Source of the DNA: Leptospira paudalimensis
GTDB taxonomy: Bacteria > Spirochaetota > Leptospiria > Leptospirales > Leptospiraceae
Direction: 5' to 3'
DNA length: 64,000 nucleotides
Assembly (NCBI RefSeq): GCF_026151345.1
Contig: NZ_JAMQPR010000001.1
Span: 1,222,231 to 1,286,230, forward strand
The notes under the pieces: generated by a model
What the model was told of the DNA's origin: nothing
Databases searched by the model: none
What the model saw: the letters and a program-made list of their open reading frames with translations, nothing else
Shown: positions 26,511 to 35,761 of the stretch, in pieces
Numbering within the stretch: the first letter of the stretch is position 1
How the letters are laid out: every line of letters begins with the position of its first letter
Made by a program: the position numbers and the translations under genes

Positions 26511-27386
26511 ATGCCAAGTTTCCAAGGTTATGTTCGAAAGATGTCCCACAAAGGGACAAAACCTGTTTCCTATTTTTGGGAATATGCAAATTATATTGAG
26601 GACAAAAAAACAAAAACAATTGAAGGTAAAGAACTAACTTCAGATGTACCAATCGAATCCTTTCTAGGCAAAAAAATTTCACTCACTACAAATGATGAAA
26701 TTCGCTGTATGCACTGCGGAAAAAAAACAAAAAAGTCATTTAACCAAGGTTATTGTTTTGTTTGTTTTTCGAAGTTAGCAGAAAATGATCTTTGTATCAT
26801 GCGCCCAGAAACTTGCCACCATCACAAAGGAACATGCCGTGATGCTGAATGGGGGAATACTCATTGTTTTAAAAAACACATTGTATACTTTGCCAATTCC
26901 AGTGGAATGAAAGTTGGAATCACAAAAGAAAATCCTGTCACAAACCGATGGGTGGACCAAGGTGCCAAATTCGGAATCCCCATTTTGGAGGTGAATTCCA
27001 GAAGGGACGCAGGCATTTTAGAACATTTTCTCAGTCAATTTTTACCTGATAAAACATCCTGGCAAAAAATGGTAGCAGGAGATCCGGGAGTCATTGATCT
27101 CAAAAAAGAAGCTGTTAAATTTTTAAACCATTTAGAAAAAAATGAATTTTTTTCTCCTATCGAAACCAAACAAAAGTTAATCTGGAAACCTATCCTTACA
27201 GAAGAAATGATGGAAATCGATTACCCGATTTTATCTTATCCTTCTAAAATAAAATCTTTAAAACTCACAAAAGAAACACCAGTTGAAGGAACCCTTGTTG
27301 GAATCAAGGGTCAATACTTATTGTTTGACACTGGTGTCATCAATATTCGAAGTTTAGGTGGTCTTTGGATTGAATTCTCCGCCTAA
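26511..27386 (+). CDS. DUF2797 protein with cysteine cluster and GIY-YIG-like core
   Basis: The N-terminal part has zinc-ribbon-like cysteines (RCMHCGKKTKKSFNQGYCFVCF), then a second set (CIMRPETCHHHKGTCRDAEWGNTHCFKKH) characteristic of DUF2797. The core HIVYFANSSGMKVGITKENPVTNRWVDQGA resembles a GIY-YIG nuclease fold, though catalytic residues are not certain. Members are uncharacterised; nucleic acid binding is likely from the fold. It follows the exported protein by three bases and overlaps the next gene. Confidence 0.75.
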   Translation: MPSFQGYVRKMSHKGTKPVSYFWEYANYIEDKKTKTIEGKELTSDVPIESFLGKKISLTTNDEIRCMHCGKKTKKSFNQGYCFVCFSKLAENDLCIMRPETCHHHKGTCRDAEWGNTHCFKKHIVYFANSSGMKVGITKENPVTNRWVDQGAKFGIPILEVNSRRDAGILEHFLSQFLPDKTSWQKMVAGDPGVIDLKKEAVKFLNHLEKNEFFSPIETKQKLIWKPILTEEMMEIDYPILSYPSKIKSLKLTKETPVEGTLVGIKGQYLLFDTGVINIRSLGGLWIEFSA

Positions 27387-28089
27387 CTTCATTCTATTAG
27401 GAAATCAGTATACCACCCGTATCTTATTTGAATGTGAGGATTTTTTACTCGCAGAAAAACCGGAAGGAATTCCTGTCCATGAAACAAAAGACCCAAATCG
27501 TTTGGACTTTACTCGATTACTTGCAAATCATTTACAAATTCCTGAACTAAGGACTGTCAATCGATTGGATCTTGGTACGAGTGGAATTGTCTTACTCGGA
27601 AAAAATAAAGACAAAAACCTGGAACTAGACCAGTTATTAAAAAATGCTGAGAAAACCTATATTTTTTTATCTGATGGAATTCCAAATTGGAAAGAACACC
27701 GAATGGAATGTTTTATAAAAGATGGGAATAAACAAGTAAGTATCGTAAGGAGTGGAGGTAAAAAAGCAATCACGGAGTTTACCATCCTCGAATCTGATGA
27801 AAAAAAGAATATATCTTTTGGGCTTGCAAAAATTTTAACCGGAAGAAGACACCAAATTCGTGTTATGCTTTCTTCTTTGGGTTTTCCTGTCCTAGGAGAT
27901 ACTTTGTATGGGAAAAAAGAAAAAGGAGAAAAACGAATGTATCTCCATTCGTTTCGATTTTCCTTTACTGACTTACAGGGCCAAAATCATATGGTAGAGA
28001 CAGGTATTCCTTCTGATTGGATGGGAAGAATGCCATCAATATCTAAATCTCAAATTCCAATGAGAAATCAAATTCGCTATGAATCGTGA
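27358..28089 (+). CDS. RNA pseudouridine synthase, RluA family
   Basis: GTG 27358 overlaps the DUF2797 end by 29 bases; TTG 27370 is an alternative. The RluA catalytic motif RTVNRLDLGTSGIVLLGKNK contains the catalytic aspartate. LTGRRHQIRVMLSSLGFPVLGDTLYG is the second family signature. There is no S4 RNA-binding domain, so it is the short form (compare TruC and RluA). It would isomerise a uridine in rRNA or tRNA; the exact site cannot be told. Confidence 0.85.
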   Translation: MVFGLNSPPNFILLGNQYTTRILFECEDFLLAEKPEGIPVHETKDPNRLDFTRLLANHLQIPELRTVNRLDLGTSGIVLLGKNKDKNLELDQLLKNAEKTYIFLSDGIPNWKEHRMECFIKDGNKQVSIVRSGGKKAITEFTILESDEKKNISFGLAKILTGRRHQIRVMLSSLGFPVLGDTLYGKKEKGEKRMYLHSFRFSFTDLQGQNHMVETGIPSDWMGRMPSISKSQIPMRNQIRYES

Positions 28090-28570
28090 ACCATTTATTT
28101 TGTTTCTAAAAGAACAAAAACTTTATAAAAATCTTACATCAGTTTCCAAATTGATCTCGATTAGTTTTTTAGCCATCTATTTGTATTTATTGTTTAGCTC
28201 ACGTTATACGGCAAGTCCCTTGATTGTAGTAATTAATTATTTGGCTATTTTTACTGGATTTTCTGGACTTATTCGGTTTAAATACTTTGAAATTCCTAGT
28301 ATATTATTGTCTGTTTCTGAGTTGGGTTTGGATTCTCCTTTTTATCAATTGAAACTTGAAGAAAAAAAACATGTTTGGAGAAAGTCAGGGAAAGAAGTTG
28401 AGTTACCAGAAAATCCCAGTCCCGATTGGATTGTCAGTACTTTGCAATTACATGACAGATTCCCTTGGAAACGAATTGGAAAACTCTATTTAGGTTTTTA
28501 TCTCACAGTGATCTGTATTTCTGTGTATTACCTTACTTCTGTTTATTTAGAAACAGGATTTCAAAACTAA
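28079..28570 (+). CDS. Membrane protein, 163 aa, unknown function
   Basis: The ATG at 28079 overlaps the pseudouridine synthase stop by 11 bases. Two transmembrane helices lie at about residues 25-43 and 48-62, then a soluble loop (residues 70-135), and a third helix near the end ([22 protein letters not shown]). I recognise no family. It is likely the last gene of the NamZ-DUF2797-RluA operon. Confidence 0.55.
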   Translation: MNREPFILFLKEQKLYKNLTSVSKLISISFLAIYLYLLFSSRYTASPLIVVINYLAIFTGFSGLIRFKYFEIPSILLSVSELGLDSPFYQLKLEEKKHVWRKSGKEVELPENPSPDWIVSTLQLHDRFPWKRIGKLYLGFYLTVICISVYYLTSVYLETGFQN

Positions 28571-28619
28571 GACAACATTTTTCCTTGTCCCTAAGGCTTG
28601 GTTCAAAAAACCTATCCTT

Positions 28620-29717
28620 ATGGCTTTGAATTGTGGCATTGTAGGTCTCCCGAACGTCGGTAAGTCGACTATTTTTAACGCACTCACAAAAGCAGGCGCA
28701 CAGGCTGCAAATTATCCTTTTTGTACCATCGAACCAAATACGGGTGTTGTGGAAGTTCCTGATGAAAGATTAAACCGCCTGGCTGAAATCTATAAACCAA
28801 AACGTACAGTTCCCACAATGATTGAATTTGTGGACATTGCTGGACTTGTAAAAGGGGCAAGCCAAGGGGAAGGGCTCGGAAACCAATTTTTATCCCACAT
28901 TCGGGAAGTAGATGCGATTTGCCATGTTGTAAGAGCCTTCCAAGATGAAAATATAACACATGTTCATGGAAAAGTTGATCCTATAGAAGACATCACAGTC
29001 ATCAATTACGAACTCATCCTTGCCGATTTGGACAGTTTAGAAAAACAACAACAACGAGTATCAAAAACAGCAAAAACTGGAAATAAAGAAGCAGCAGAAA
29101 TTTTATCAGTGATGGATAAAATTTTGGAAGCACTTAAAAAAGGGAATAGGGCTTCTACAGTTGAATTAAACGAAGAAGAGTTAAAAATTGCAAAAAAATT
29201 CAATTTAATTACCATTAAGCCCGTGTTATATGTTGCCAATATCCTTGATTCAGATGTAAAATCAACTGACAACCCACTTGTTAAAACCATCACTGACTTT
29301 GCAAACAAAGAAGGAGCACCAGTTGTTGTTTTATGTGGTCGATTTGAAGAAGAAATCTCTGGACTTGAAAAAGAAGACCAATTGGCATTTTTAGAAGAGA
29401 TTGGAGAAAAAGAATCAGGCCTTTCTCGTATGATTCGTGCTTCCTACCAACTGTTAGGCCTACTTACTTTTTTTACAGCAGGTGTGGAGGAAGTAAGAGC
29501 TTGGACAACCAAACAAGGTAGTTCTGGTCCCATTGCTGCTAGTGTCATCCATTCTGATTTTGAAAAAGGTTACATCCGTGCGGAAGTGATGCGTTATGAA
29601 GACTTAGATCGGACTGGTGATGCAGCAAAAGTAAAAGAAGAAGGGAAACTCCGCGTGGAAGGAAAGGAATACATTGTCCAAGATGGAGATGTGATTTATT
29701 TCCGAGTGAACGCGTAA
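28620..29717 (+). CDS. ychF: Ribosome-binding ATPase YchF (Obg family)
   Basis: The 365-residue protein is full length. The P-loop [40 protein letters not shown] (switch region) and YVANILD, which replaces the usual G4 NKxD motif, mark YchF, which binds ATP rather than GTP. The C-terminal TGS-like domain ends [29 protein letters not shown]. It acts on the 70S ribosome and in stress adaptation. A hairpin follows directly after the stop. Confidence 0.95.
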   Translation: MALNCGIVGLPNVGKSTIFNALTKAGAQAANYPFCTIEPNTGVVEVPDERLNRLAEIYKPKRTVPTMIEFVDIAGLVKGASQGEGLGNQFLSHIREVDAICHVVRAFQDENITHVHGKVDPIEDITVINYELILADLDSLEKQQQRVSKTAKTGNKEAAEILSVMDKILEALKKGNRASTVELNEEELKIAKKFNLITIKPVLYVANILDSDVKSTDNPLVKTITDFANKEGAPVVVLCGRFEEEISGLEKEDQLAFLEEIGEKESGLSRMIRASYQLLGLLTFFTAGVEEVRAWTTKQGSSGPIAASVIHSDFEKGYIRAEVMRYEDLDRTGDAAKVKEEGKLRVEGKEYIVQDGDVIYFRVNA

Positions 29718-29742
29718 AAAAAATCCCGACTTTCGTCGGGAT
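29716..29742. terminator. Terminator hairpin between ychF and the sigma operon
   Basis: ATCCCGAC (29723-29730), loop TTTC, GTCGGGAT (29735-29742). The eight-A run before it is a T-run on the minus strand, so it is best read as the terminator of the minus-strand operon ending at 29856. The same stem also lies right at the end of ychF. Confidence 0.7.
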
Positions 29743-29855
29743 GACTTTAAGTGTGAACTAGTTTGGAAAAAGAAAGTAGTTACCAAAAGGTAGGTCCACT
29801 TCTCTCACTATCAATTGCTTATTGTTTCCTGTTTATTGCACACCTTCCAAAAAAA

Positions 29856-30386
29856 TTACGATTGTAACATAAAATGATACCTACCAATTTCTTTGCCAGA
29901 TTCAAAAATGGCAAGCTCTGGGCTGGAATCCAAGGTGATGGGTGAGTCAAACATCGATTGGCTACCTAGTTTGGGTAAGGTTTCTACTGGAGTTCCATCC
30001 AAAAATAATTTTGCTGATAACCTTTCTGCATTGGATGCTTCTACCGATAAAAACACTTGGTTTTTTTCTGGATTTGGTTGGAAAACAAAATCCAGATCCC
30101 TTCCTGCCACCTGTCTGTGGACTCGGAATGCACCTAGGTTTCCCTGCCCTCTGAGAGCCATCTGGGAAGTGTGTAGTGTGGCATTTTCCCAGTCACTCAT
30201 GAGCACCTTCCAGGAATCGTTTAAAAACTGTAGGTAAATTCGGATTTTGGAATCAGGATTTGGGACTACCGTTTGTAAGATCCTACTGAGGGTGGAAGGA
30301 TCCACTTCTTCCCCTTGGGACATGAGATACATGGCTTCTTTCAGTTTGAGTCGGTTCATAAATGGATTCGGATCTTTTGTCTCCAT
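29856..30386 (-). CDS. Small soluble protein downstream of an ECF sigma factor, possible regulator
   Basis: The 176-residue protein has no signal or membrane segment. A helical N-terminal part (NRLKLKEAMYLMSQGEEVDPSTLSRILQTV) is followed by a beta-rich C-terminal half (DLDFVFQPNPEKNQVFLSVEA and SAKLFLDGTPVETLP). It follows the ECF sigma gene by 18 bases. Position and fold suggest a sigma-binding protein, but there is no zinc anti-sigma motif (HxxxCxxC), so this is inference. It is the last gene of the CHAT operon. Confidence 0.55.
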   Translation of the reverse strand: METKDPNPFMNRLKLKEAMYLMSQGEEVDPSTLSRILQTVVPNPDSKIRIYLQFLNDSWKVLMSDWENATLHTSQMALRGQGNLGAFRVHRQVAGRDLDFVFQPNPEKNQVFLSVEASNAERLSAKLFLDGTPVETLPKLGSQSMFDSPITLDSSPELAIFESGKEIGRYHFMLQS

Positions 30387-30404
30387 ACTATTGATGTCCC
30401 CCCA

Positions 30405-30974
30405 TTACGGCTTTATTTCCTTGGTTTGTAATTTTTTTATCTTTTCTTTGGCACGATTGGCCCTTGCTAGTACTGTTCCGATAGGAACTTCTAATATTTC
30501 AGCGATTTCTTTGAATTTATACCCTTTGAGTCGTAAGATGAGGATTTCCTTATGGGGTTCATCTAATGATTCAATGAGATCGTAAAACTCCTTTTTTTCT
30601 TCCCATTCGAAATAAACATCCTCTTGGGTTAACCTCTCATCCAGAATATCAATGCTCAAATCGAGAGAAATCCCTTCTCTATATTCGGTTCGGCGAATGC
30701 TCCGTGTTTGGGACATACTGATATTTTTGGCAATTTCGTTTAAATAGATAATAAAGGCAGGTAAACTTTCCCCTTTGAACTTACGTAATAATTGGTAGTC
30801 ATTTTCTGTGAGTTTTAAATACACAAGTTGGGAAGTATCTACCACTTCTTCTCTTGGTACGTAATGTGCGCAAGTTCCAATGATTAGGCGATGGAATTTT
30901 TGGATAAGTGTTTGCCATGCCTCTCTTTTCCCGAGTAAACAATTATCGATTAAACTCCGTATCTCATCACTCAT
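30405..30974 (-). CDS. ECF-type sigma-70 family RNA polymerase sigma factor
   Basis: ATG 30974 overlaps the preceding stop (ATGA) and is chosen over an in-frame upstream start at 31007. Region 2 covers about residues 1-90: NCLLGKREAWQTLIQKFHRLIIGTCAHYV, then FKGESLPAFIIYLNEIAKNISMSQTRSIRR. Region 4 is clear: LIESLDEPHKEILILRLKGYKFKEIAEILEVPIGTVLARANRAKEKIKKL, with the helix-turn-helix that reads the -35 element. There is no region 3, as in ECF factors. The genes on both sides are of unknown function and a membrane CHAT protease is upstream, so its release may be protease-controlled. Confidence 0.9.
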   Translation of the reverse strand: MSDEIRSLIDNCLLGKREAWQTLIQKFHRLIIGTCAHYVPREEVVDTSQLVYLKLTENDYQLLRKFKGESLPAFIIYLNEIAKNISMSQTRSIRRTEYREGISLDLSIDILDERLTQEDVYFEWEEKKEFYDLIESLDEPHKEILILRLKGYKFKEIAEILEVPIGTVLARANRAKEKIKKLQTKEIKP

Positions 30975-31999
30975 AGTTCTTTCTTTGATTCGACGGAATT
31001 TTTGCAATTTATCATTACATTTTCTAATCTTTTTTGAAAATGATGGGATTGGAATAATGTTTGGCGGATGTATAACAACTTTGTTAGGTTTTCTCTCGTT
31101 TCAAAACTTGGGTTTTCTACTGAGAATCTTCCATAATCAGAGAAAAAACCAAAAAAACCGAATATTCGAATTTTCTTTTCCTCAGTCGGGAGTTTTTCTA
31201 AACAAATTTGTAATTCGTTCAGTTGTTGTTTTTGTCCATCGGTAAATAGAGGGTCAATTTTCCATGAGGATAGGATTTGTAAAAAATAGGATTTAGACTT
31301 CTCATTTTCCGATTTTAATTCTGCAAGATTCCAAGGATTTTGTTTTGAATAGTAAAACAGTTGGTAGGTGGATCTTTGATTTGTTTTGATGTCTTGTAAT
31401 AAACGAAGTAAAAAGGATCTTCTTTTGGATTCTGGCATATCCGAATAGAGAATACGATTGAGACTTAAAGTGTATTCTCGTTCTTTTCCAAACAAAAGAA
31501 CTTCATGAGGTTTATAGAAATTGGAATAGAGATAAACTGTTTTTTCCCATTCCGATTGTAATTCACGTACTAAACTTAAATTTTCCGCATTGGAAATCTC
31601 AGATGATAGAATTTCCAATTTGGGAAATACAATGAGATCAAATAGTTTTTTTTTGATCTGTTTTTCTAAGTTCGCTGTTTCATTTTTAGTTATTTCTGTA
31701 CATCGTTTGATTTGTAATAAAGCATCATAAAAGGAAAGGTAGGAAAGGATTTCTGTTAGTTCTCTAATTTCCTGGAATTTGCAAAGTTGGAAATAATAAT
31801 CATACTCTTCGTTTTCTTTGGTCTCTACTTCACGTAAAATGGGAAAACTCGAAATCGTATAAGCTTCTGAATCTAAATTGGGGGCCAATTGGAATTTTGA
31901 CCAGATGGATTCAAAAGTCGCTGGTTTTGTAAACCATTGGGGTAAACTCGGGGATACAAAAAAGAAAAACCCAAAAACAAATAAACCCCAATATTTCAA
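30971..31999 (-). CDS. Exported protein of the CHAT-sigma operon, 342 aa
   Basis: It opens with a signal or anchor (KYWGLFVFGFFFFVSPSLPQW) and is otherwise helical and rich in Lys, Glu and aromatic residues. It includes a cysteine-containing segment (YFQLCKFQEIRELTEILSYLSFYDALLQIKRCTEI), perhaps TPR-like hairpins. It overlaps the CHAT gene by four bases upstream and the sigma gene by four downstream, so translation is tightly coupled. I recognise no family. As the only predicted exported soluble part of the operon it could be a sensor or a protease substrate. Confidence 0.6.
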   Translation of the reverse strand: MKYWGLFVFGFFFFVSPSLPQWFTKPATFESIWSKFQLAPNLDSEAYTISSFPILREVETKENEEYDYYFQLCKFQEIRELTEILSYLSFYDALLQIKRCTEITKNETANLEKQIKKKLFDLIVFPKLEILSSEISNAENLSLVRELQSEWEKTVYLYSNFYKPHEVLLFGKEREYTLSLNRILYSDMPESKRRSFLLRLLQDIKTNQRSTYQLFYYSKQNPWNLAELKSENEKSKSYFLQILSSWKIDPLFTDGQKQQLNELQICLEKLPTEEKKIRIFGFFGFFSDYGRFSVENPSFETRENLTKLLYIRQTLFQSHHFQKRLENVMINCKNSVESKKEL

Positions 32000-33351
32000 A
32001 ACCCACTCCTTGTTTTGAATTCATAATACATTTTTTCTTCTGAAGATCCTTCCGAAAGGATCGATTCTAAGATATCTCGTTTTTGGGTTTCGTCAAGTAA
32101 CTCATGTTTTGTTTCTAAAAAGAGAAGTGCTTTTTTTCGAAACTCCGGATGAATGATTTTTTGGATTTTTAATACCAATGGATCTTTTGACTGGTTTTTT
32201 GGTTGGGACACTGTCGAGTTCTCGTTAATAGAAGATTCCTTTGTTTTTTCCAATTGGATTGGTGTTACAGCTGGGTTTTCATTTTGTGTTTCTTTTGTAA
32301 AAATAAGGAAAAGTAAAACCAGTAGTAGACTTGAGACAATGCTTACTATCCTTTTTGGAAGTGGGTTTGGAGTTAAAGTAGAAAATTGAACCAAACTAAT
32401 GGCTGTTATGATTTCTTTGCCAGAACCCTTTTGTAATTGTTTTCTAATTTTATCTAAACTTTTTTCTGCGTTTTTAGATTCTAAAAAATATTTCCAAAAG
32501 GAAATTCCTATTTCCTTGGCTACATTTGTTTCCACTGGATATAAAAATCCAATGACTTGTTTGGCACCAGCCTTTAGAAAACTGGTTGTTAATCCAGCTT
32601 GGTTTATGGAATCAAAAGACGAATAACAGCTATTAAAAAATACTAAATCTAGATGACTAAACGATCTTGTAGCAATTTCATTCATGGAAATGAATTGATC
32701 CTTTCCAATGGGGATTCCTTGTTTTTCAGAATGGCCGGCATAATGTAAATATTTAACAGAATTTAATTCTTCGATGAAACGAATTTTAGTTAGGTGATTT
32801 TGTTTTAGGATTCTAAGGGGAAGTTTTTCTTCAATGATTGGATATAGGCTAGCACATTCTTCATTTACTGTGTTTTCTAAACTAGGAATCACGGGATTAC
32901 AGATGATAAGAGCAACATTTGTTTTTTTGGAAATTTCCCTTTGGTTTTTTTGGATCCGAATCCCTCGTTTGAAGTTTTTATCTTGGAATAGAAATCCATT
33001 TGTAGATCTTAAAATTTCCCAGGGAATGGGAGAAAATTCCGGATCAACTAACAGCTCAATGGTGCCTCGAAATCCGGGAGTCCTCCAAAAGGGAAGGGAT
33101 TCACCAAATACAATTTGTTCTAAACTATCAGACTTTTTGCCTAGTTTGTCTAAAAATTCTTCTTTTTTAGGATTTTGAGATAAAATGCGTTCTACAAAAA
33201 TGGACCAATCATTTTGAAATTCCTTCAGTAATGGCCCTGAAAACGGAGTCGTTTTTTCTACGGAACCAAATTGTGAATGTTTTTCTTCCCAAAAACATTC
33301 ACCATCGGAGATACCTTGGTCAGAGTATTTCGAAATGATACGGATTTTCAT
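31996..33351 (-). CDS. CHAT-domain caspase-like protease with a C-terminal membrane anchor
   Basis: The N-terminal 80 residues are a small unassigned domain. Residues about 95-325 form the CHAT (caspase HetF associated) fold: GTIELLVDPEFSPIPWEILRS at the start, NVALIICNP for the first strand, catalytic His207 in KYLHYAGHSEKQG and catalytic Cys242 in DLVFFNSCYSS, then KAGAKQVIGFLYPV. A transmembrane helix at about residues 334-351 is followed by a polar linker and a helical tail of roughly 70 residues. The likely result is an inner-membrane cysteine protease with its active site in the cytoplasm. It overlaps the next gene by four bases and shares an operon with an ECF sigma factor. Confidence 0.88.
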   Translation of the reverse strand: MKIRIISKYSDQGISDGECFWEEKHSQFGSVEKTTPFSGPLLKEFQNDWSIFVERILSQNPKKEEFLDKLGKKSDSLEQIVFGESLPFWRTPGFRGTIELLVDPEFSPIPWEILRSTNGFLFQDKNFKRGIRIQKNQREISKKTNVALIICNPVIPSLENTVNEECASLYPIIEEKLPLRILKQNHLTKIRFIEELNSVKYLHYAGHSEKQGIPIGKDQFISMNEIATRSFSHLDLVFFNSCYSSFDSINQAGLTTSFLKAGAKQVIGFLYPVETNVAKEIGISFWKYFLESKNAEKSLDKIRKQLQKGSGKEIITAISLVQFSTLTPNPLPKRIVSIVSSLLLVLLFLIFTKETQNENPAVTPIQLEKTKESSINENSTVSQPKNQSKDPLVLKIQKIIHPEFRKKALLFLETKHELLDETQKRDILESILSEGSSEEKMYYEFKTRSGF

Positions 33352-33358
33352 TAGGTTG

Positions 33359-34489
33359 TCATTTTAGTTTTTGTATGAGTATTTTGATTTGGTCTATCAG
33401 TAAATTCACATCTTCTAAAGTTGTAAAACTGCCAGTAGAAATCCGAATTGCTCTAAGTGCTTCTTCTTCTGAGTAACCCATTTGTAGTAAGGATTTAGAG
33501 GCTTCTCTGGCTCTTGATTTGCAAGAACTTCCCGTCGATACAATGATTCCTTTTTCTTCCAATCCTAGAAGGAAAAAATCAACAGTTTGGATGGGTAAAA
33601 TGAGAAAGGTTGTATTGGGGAGTCTCGTTTCATTTTTCGCGATGATTTCACAACCGAAGGATTCTAATTGGTCTTCTAAAATTTTTTGAAAACCTTTTAG
33701 TCTTATGTTTTTTTCTTCTAAATAGTTGAGTTGGATTTCTGTTACTTTTTGTAGGCAATTGATAGCAAAGGTATTTTCGGTTCCAGCTCTATGTTCATTT
33801 TCCTGGTTTCCACCACCAAACAGACGAAAGTTTTTGTTTTCAGCTGGTAAGTAGGTAACGGCAGCACCCATACCTGCACCAATTTTATGACCAGAGAATG
33901 TATAACCATCAAACAATTCAAATGGCACAGGAATTTTGCAGAATGCTTGCATCAAATCACTATAAAAAAGTTGGCCATGTTCTTTGGTCAAAGTATGAAT
34001 TGACTTTGCAGGTTGAATCACTCCTGTTTCATTGCCAGCATACAAACAAATGACAGGCTTTGGATTTTCTTTTAATAACCTTTGCAAATGATTCAGATCG
34101 ATCGTTCCCGTTTTGTTTGTGTGAATCAATTGGGGTGAAAATCCAAAAGAATCTAAAGCAGCATACATGCTCGCATGTTCAAAAGGTGATACAATTACCG
34201 AATCTAAGTTTGGGTATAAAATTCGTAAACTCTGGATGAGTAAAAAATTAGCTTCAGTACCAGTAGAGGAAAAGATAAACTGTTTTTCCTTTCCATTTGT
34301 CACTTGGCAAAGATACTTTCTCGTTTGTTCAATTTTGCCTTGGTTTTTAAGAGAATAACGTGTGATCCCTGAAGGATTGTAAAAGTTTTCTAAGTATTCT
34401 TTTAAACACGACTCTAAAATCTCTGGGTAGGGGGGGTGAGTCGCGTTATAATCAAAATACTTTATATCATTCGTTAAATGGGATTTCAT
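33359..34489 (-). CDS. Cysteine desulfurase (NifS/IscS-like), class V aminotransferase
   Basis: The 376-residue PLP enzyme starts YFDYNATHPPYPEI. SPFEHASMYAAL carries the histidine that stacks on PLP, TFSGHKIGAGMG the PLP-binding Lys202, and IIVSTGSSCKSRAREAS the catalytic Cys323. It should remove sulfur from cysteine for iron-sulfur clusters or thionucleosides. No iscU or other sulfur-carrier gene is nearby. Instead it sits seven bases before a CHAT protease gene and overlaps the upstream gene by 23 bases. It may be the housekeeping NifS of this genome, or tied to the operon. Confidence 0.88.
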   Translation of the reverse strand: MKSHLTNDIKYFDYNATHPPYPEILESCLKEYLENFYNPSGITRYSLKNQGKIEQTRKYLCQVTNGKEKQFIFSSTGTEANFLLIQSLRILYPNLDSVIVSPFEHASMYAALDSFGFSPQLIHTNKTGTIDLNHLQRLLKENPKPVICLYAGNETGVIQPAKSIHTLTKEHGQLFYSDLMQAFCKIPVPFELFDGYTFSGHKIGAGMGAAVTYLPAENKNFRLFGGGNQENEHRAGTENTFAINCLQKVTEIQLNYLEEKNIRLKGFQKILEDQLESFGCEIIAKNETRLPNTTFLILPIQTVDFFLLGLEEKGIIVSTGSSCKSRAREASKSLLQMGYSEEEALRAIRISTGSFTTLEDVNLLIDQIKILIQKLK

Positions 34490-35723
34490 CTGCTTCTTCG
34501 TAACGTCCGAGTTTGCGGAGAACGGACCTTGTTAGGTTATGGTATGCCTTTAAGATTTCATCTTTTTTTCCACCAACACTACGTTCGTCGACGTTTCGCA
34601 GTTTTGGTTTTAAAGAATCGAGAATGGTCAAACTTTTGTTATTTTCTTTTAGTTTGTGGTAACTTTCTGCTTGTTTAAGTTTTGCCTCAAACTCATGAAC
34701 AAGTAACGCAGGTAAGTTGATATCTTCTATTTCAGAAGCTAGTTGGATGTTTGCAGATTCCTTAAATTCATTGGCTGCTTTTTGGTAATAGTTTTCTTCT
34801 TCACTGCCTAGTTGGAAATACAGTTCGGCACGACGAAATTTAAATTTCAGATACTCTCTTTCATCGGCACCAACGAAGTAAAGTATTCGTTCGTAAATAT
34901 CATCCATTTCTCTTGGAGAAAAATTTTTCATTCCTGTGAGAAGGATTTGTCTGAGTAAGGATTCCAAATAATCATTTGCCGAAACTTCCGAAAAATCACT
35001 TCGTTTGATGGATGATAAAACCACACTTCGTTTTTGGACGGCACTGAGACCACTCGGAACTTTTTCGAGTTCAGTGAGTTTTTTTAAAACATAGGTTTCT
35101 GTTTCAACCATATGTGTTTTGTAGGCGAGTAAGATTTCACTTGGCCGACAACTGGCCCATGCAACAGACTCTATTTTTTTTGGTGCGATGAGTTCAGGAC
35201 CTGAAAATCGTAAGGCACGTTTGTAATAATCAAGAGCCGTTAACACGGCTTCAATGTGTGAGTTCCAATACTCTTTGGGATTGGGGCCGAGAGTTAATTC
35301 CCCTTGTGGTGCCATTCTTTGGAAAAGGGGAGACCCCCAATCACTTGCTTTTTCCCGCCATGTGAGTTCTAAAAAATGGTCCTCCACATGTTCCTTACTG
35401 CGAAAGTAGAGACAGGCTTTTTCCATGAGGGTTAAGTCAAGGGGCAAAATGGTGCCTTTTCCATTTTCTTCCGCACTAAAAAATTGGCTGATCGTTTGCA
35501 GAAGATTAGTGCCACCTTCCTTTCTGCCTTCGAGAACCGCATCCCCTTTGGCGATCAAAGAGTGGGCGATCCGTGGATTGGGGTAACCAAAAAACGAATT
35601 GTAAGTGAGGGTGATTTTGGCAAGGATCGTGTCCTTGTTTCTCAGAATCCATGGGAAAGTGATTGCCCACACGAGGAGAACAGCCAGAATGTATTTTAAA
35701 TTTTCTCGGAAGATTTGGTTCAA
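34467..35723 (-). CDS. Membrane protein with helical repeats, first gene of the CHAT-sigma operon
   Basis: TTG 35723 is preferred: AGGGA lies about seven bases upstream. An in-frame TTG at 35774 would overlap the divergent gene by 13 bases and has no clear binding site. One transmembrane helix near the start (YILAVLLVWAITFPWI) is followed by a long helical region with TPR-like hairpins (LKFKFRRAELYFQLGSEEENYYQKAANEFKES and KLKQAESYHKLKENNKSLTIL). It overlaps the cysteine desulfurase by 23 bases. The function is unknown; the repeats suggest a scaffold. Confidence 0.6.
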   Translation of the reverse strand: MNQIFRENLKYILAVLLVWAITFPWILRNKDTILAKITLTYNSFFGYPNPRIAHSLIAKGDAVLEGRKEGGTNLLQTISQFFSAEENGKGTILPLDLTLMEKACLYFRSKEHVEDHFLELTWREKASDWGSPLFQRMAPQGELTLGPNPKEYWNSHIEAVLTALDYYKRALRFSGPELIAPKKIESVAWASCRPSEILLAYKTHMVETETYVLKKLTELEKVPSGLSAVQKRSVVLSSIKRSDFSEVSANDYLESLLRQILLTGMKNFSPREMDDIYERILYFVGADEREYLKFKFRRAELYFQLGSEEENYYQKAANEFKESANIQLASEIEDINLPALLVHEFEAKLKQAESYHKLKENNKSLTILDSLKPKLRNVDERSVGGKKDEILKAYHNLTRSVLRKLGRYEEADEIPFNE

Positions 35724-35761
35724 GGATTGTCCCTGTACCCGATCTTTGCCGGAATCTACTG

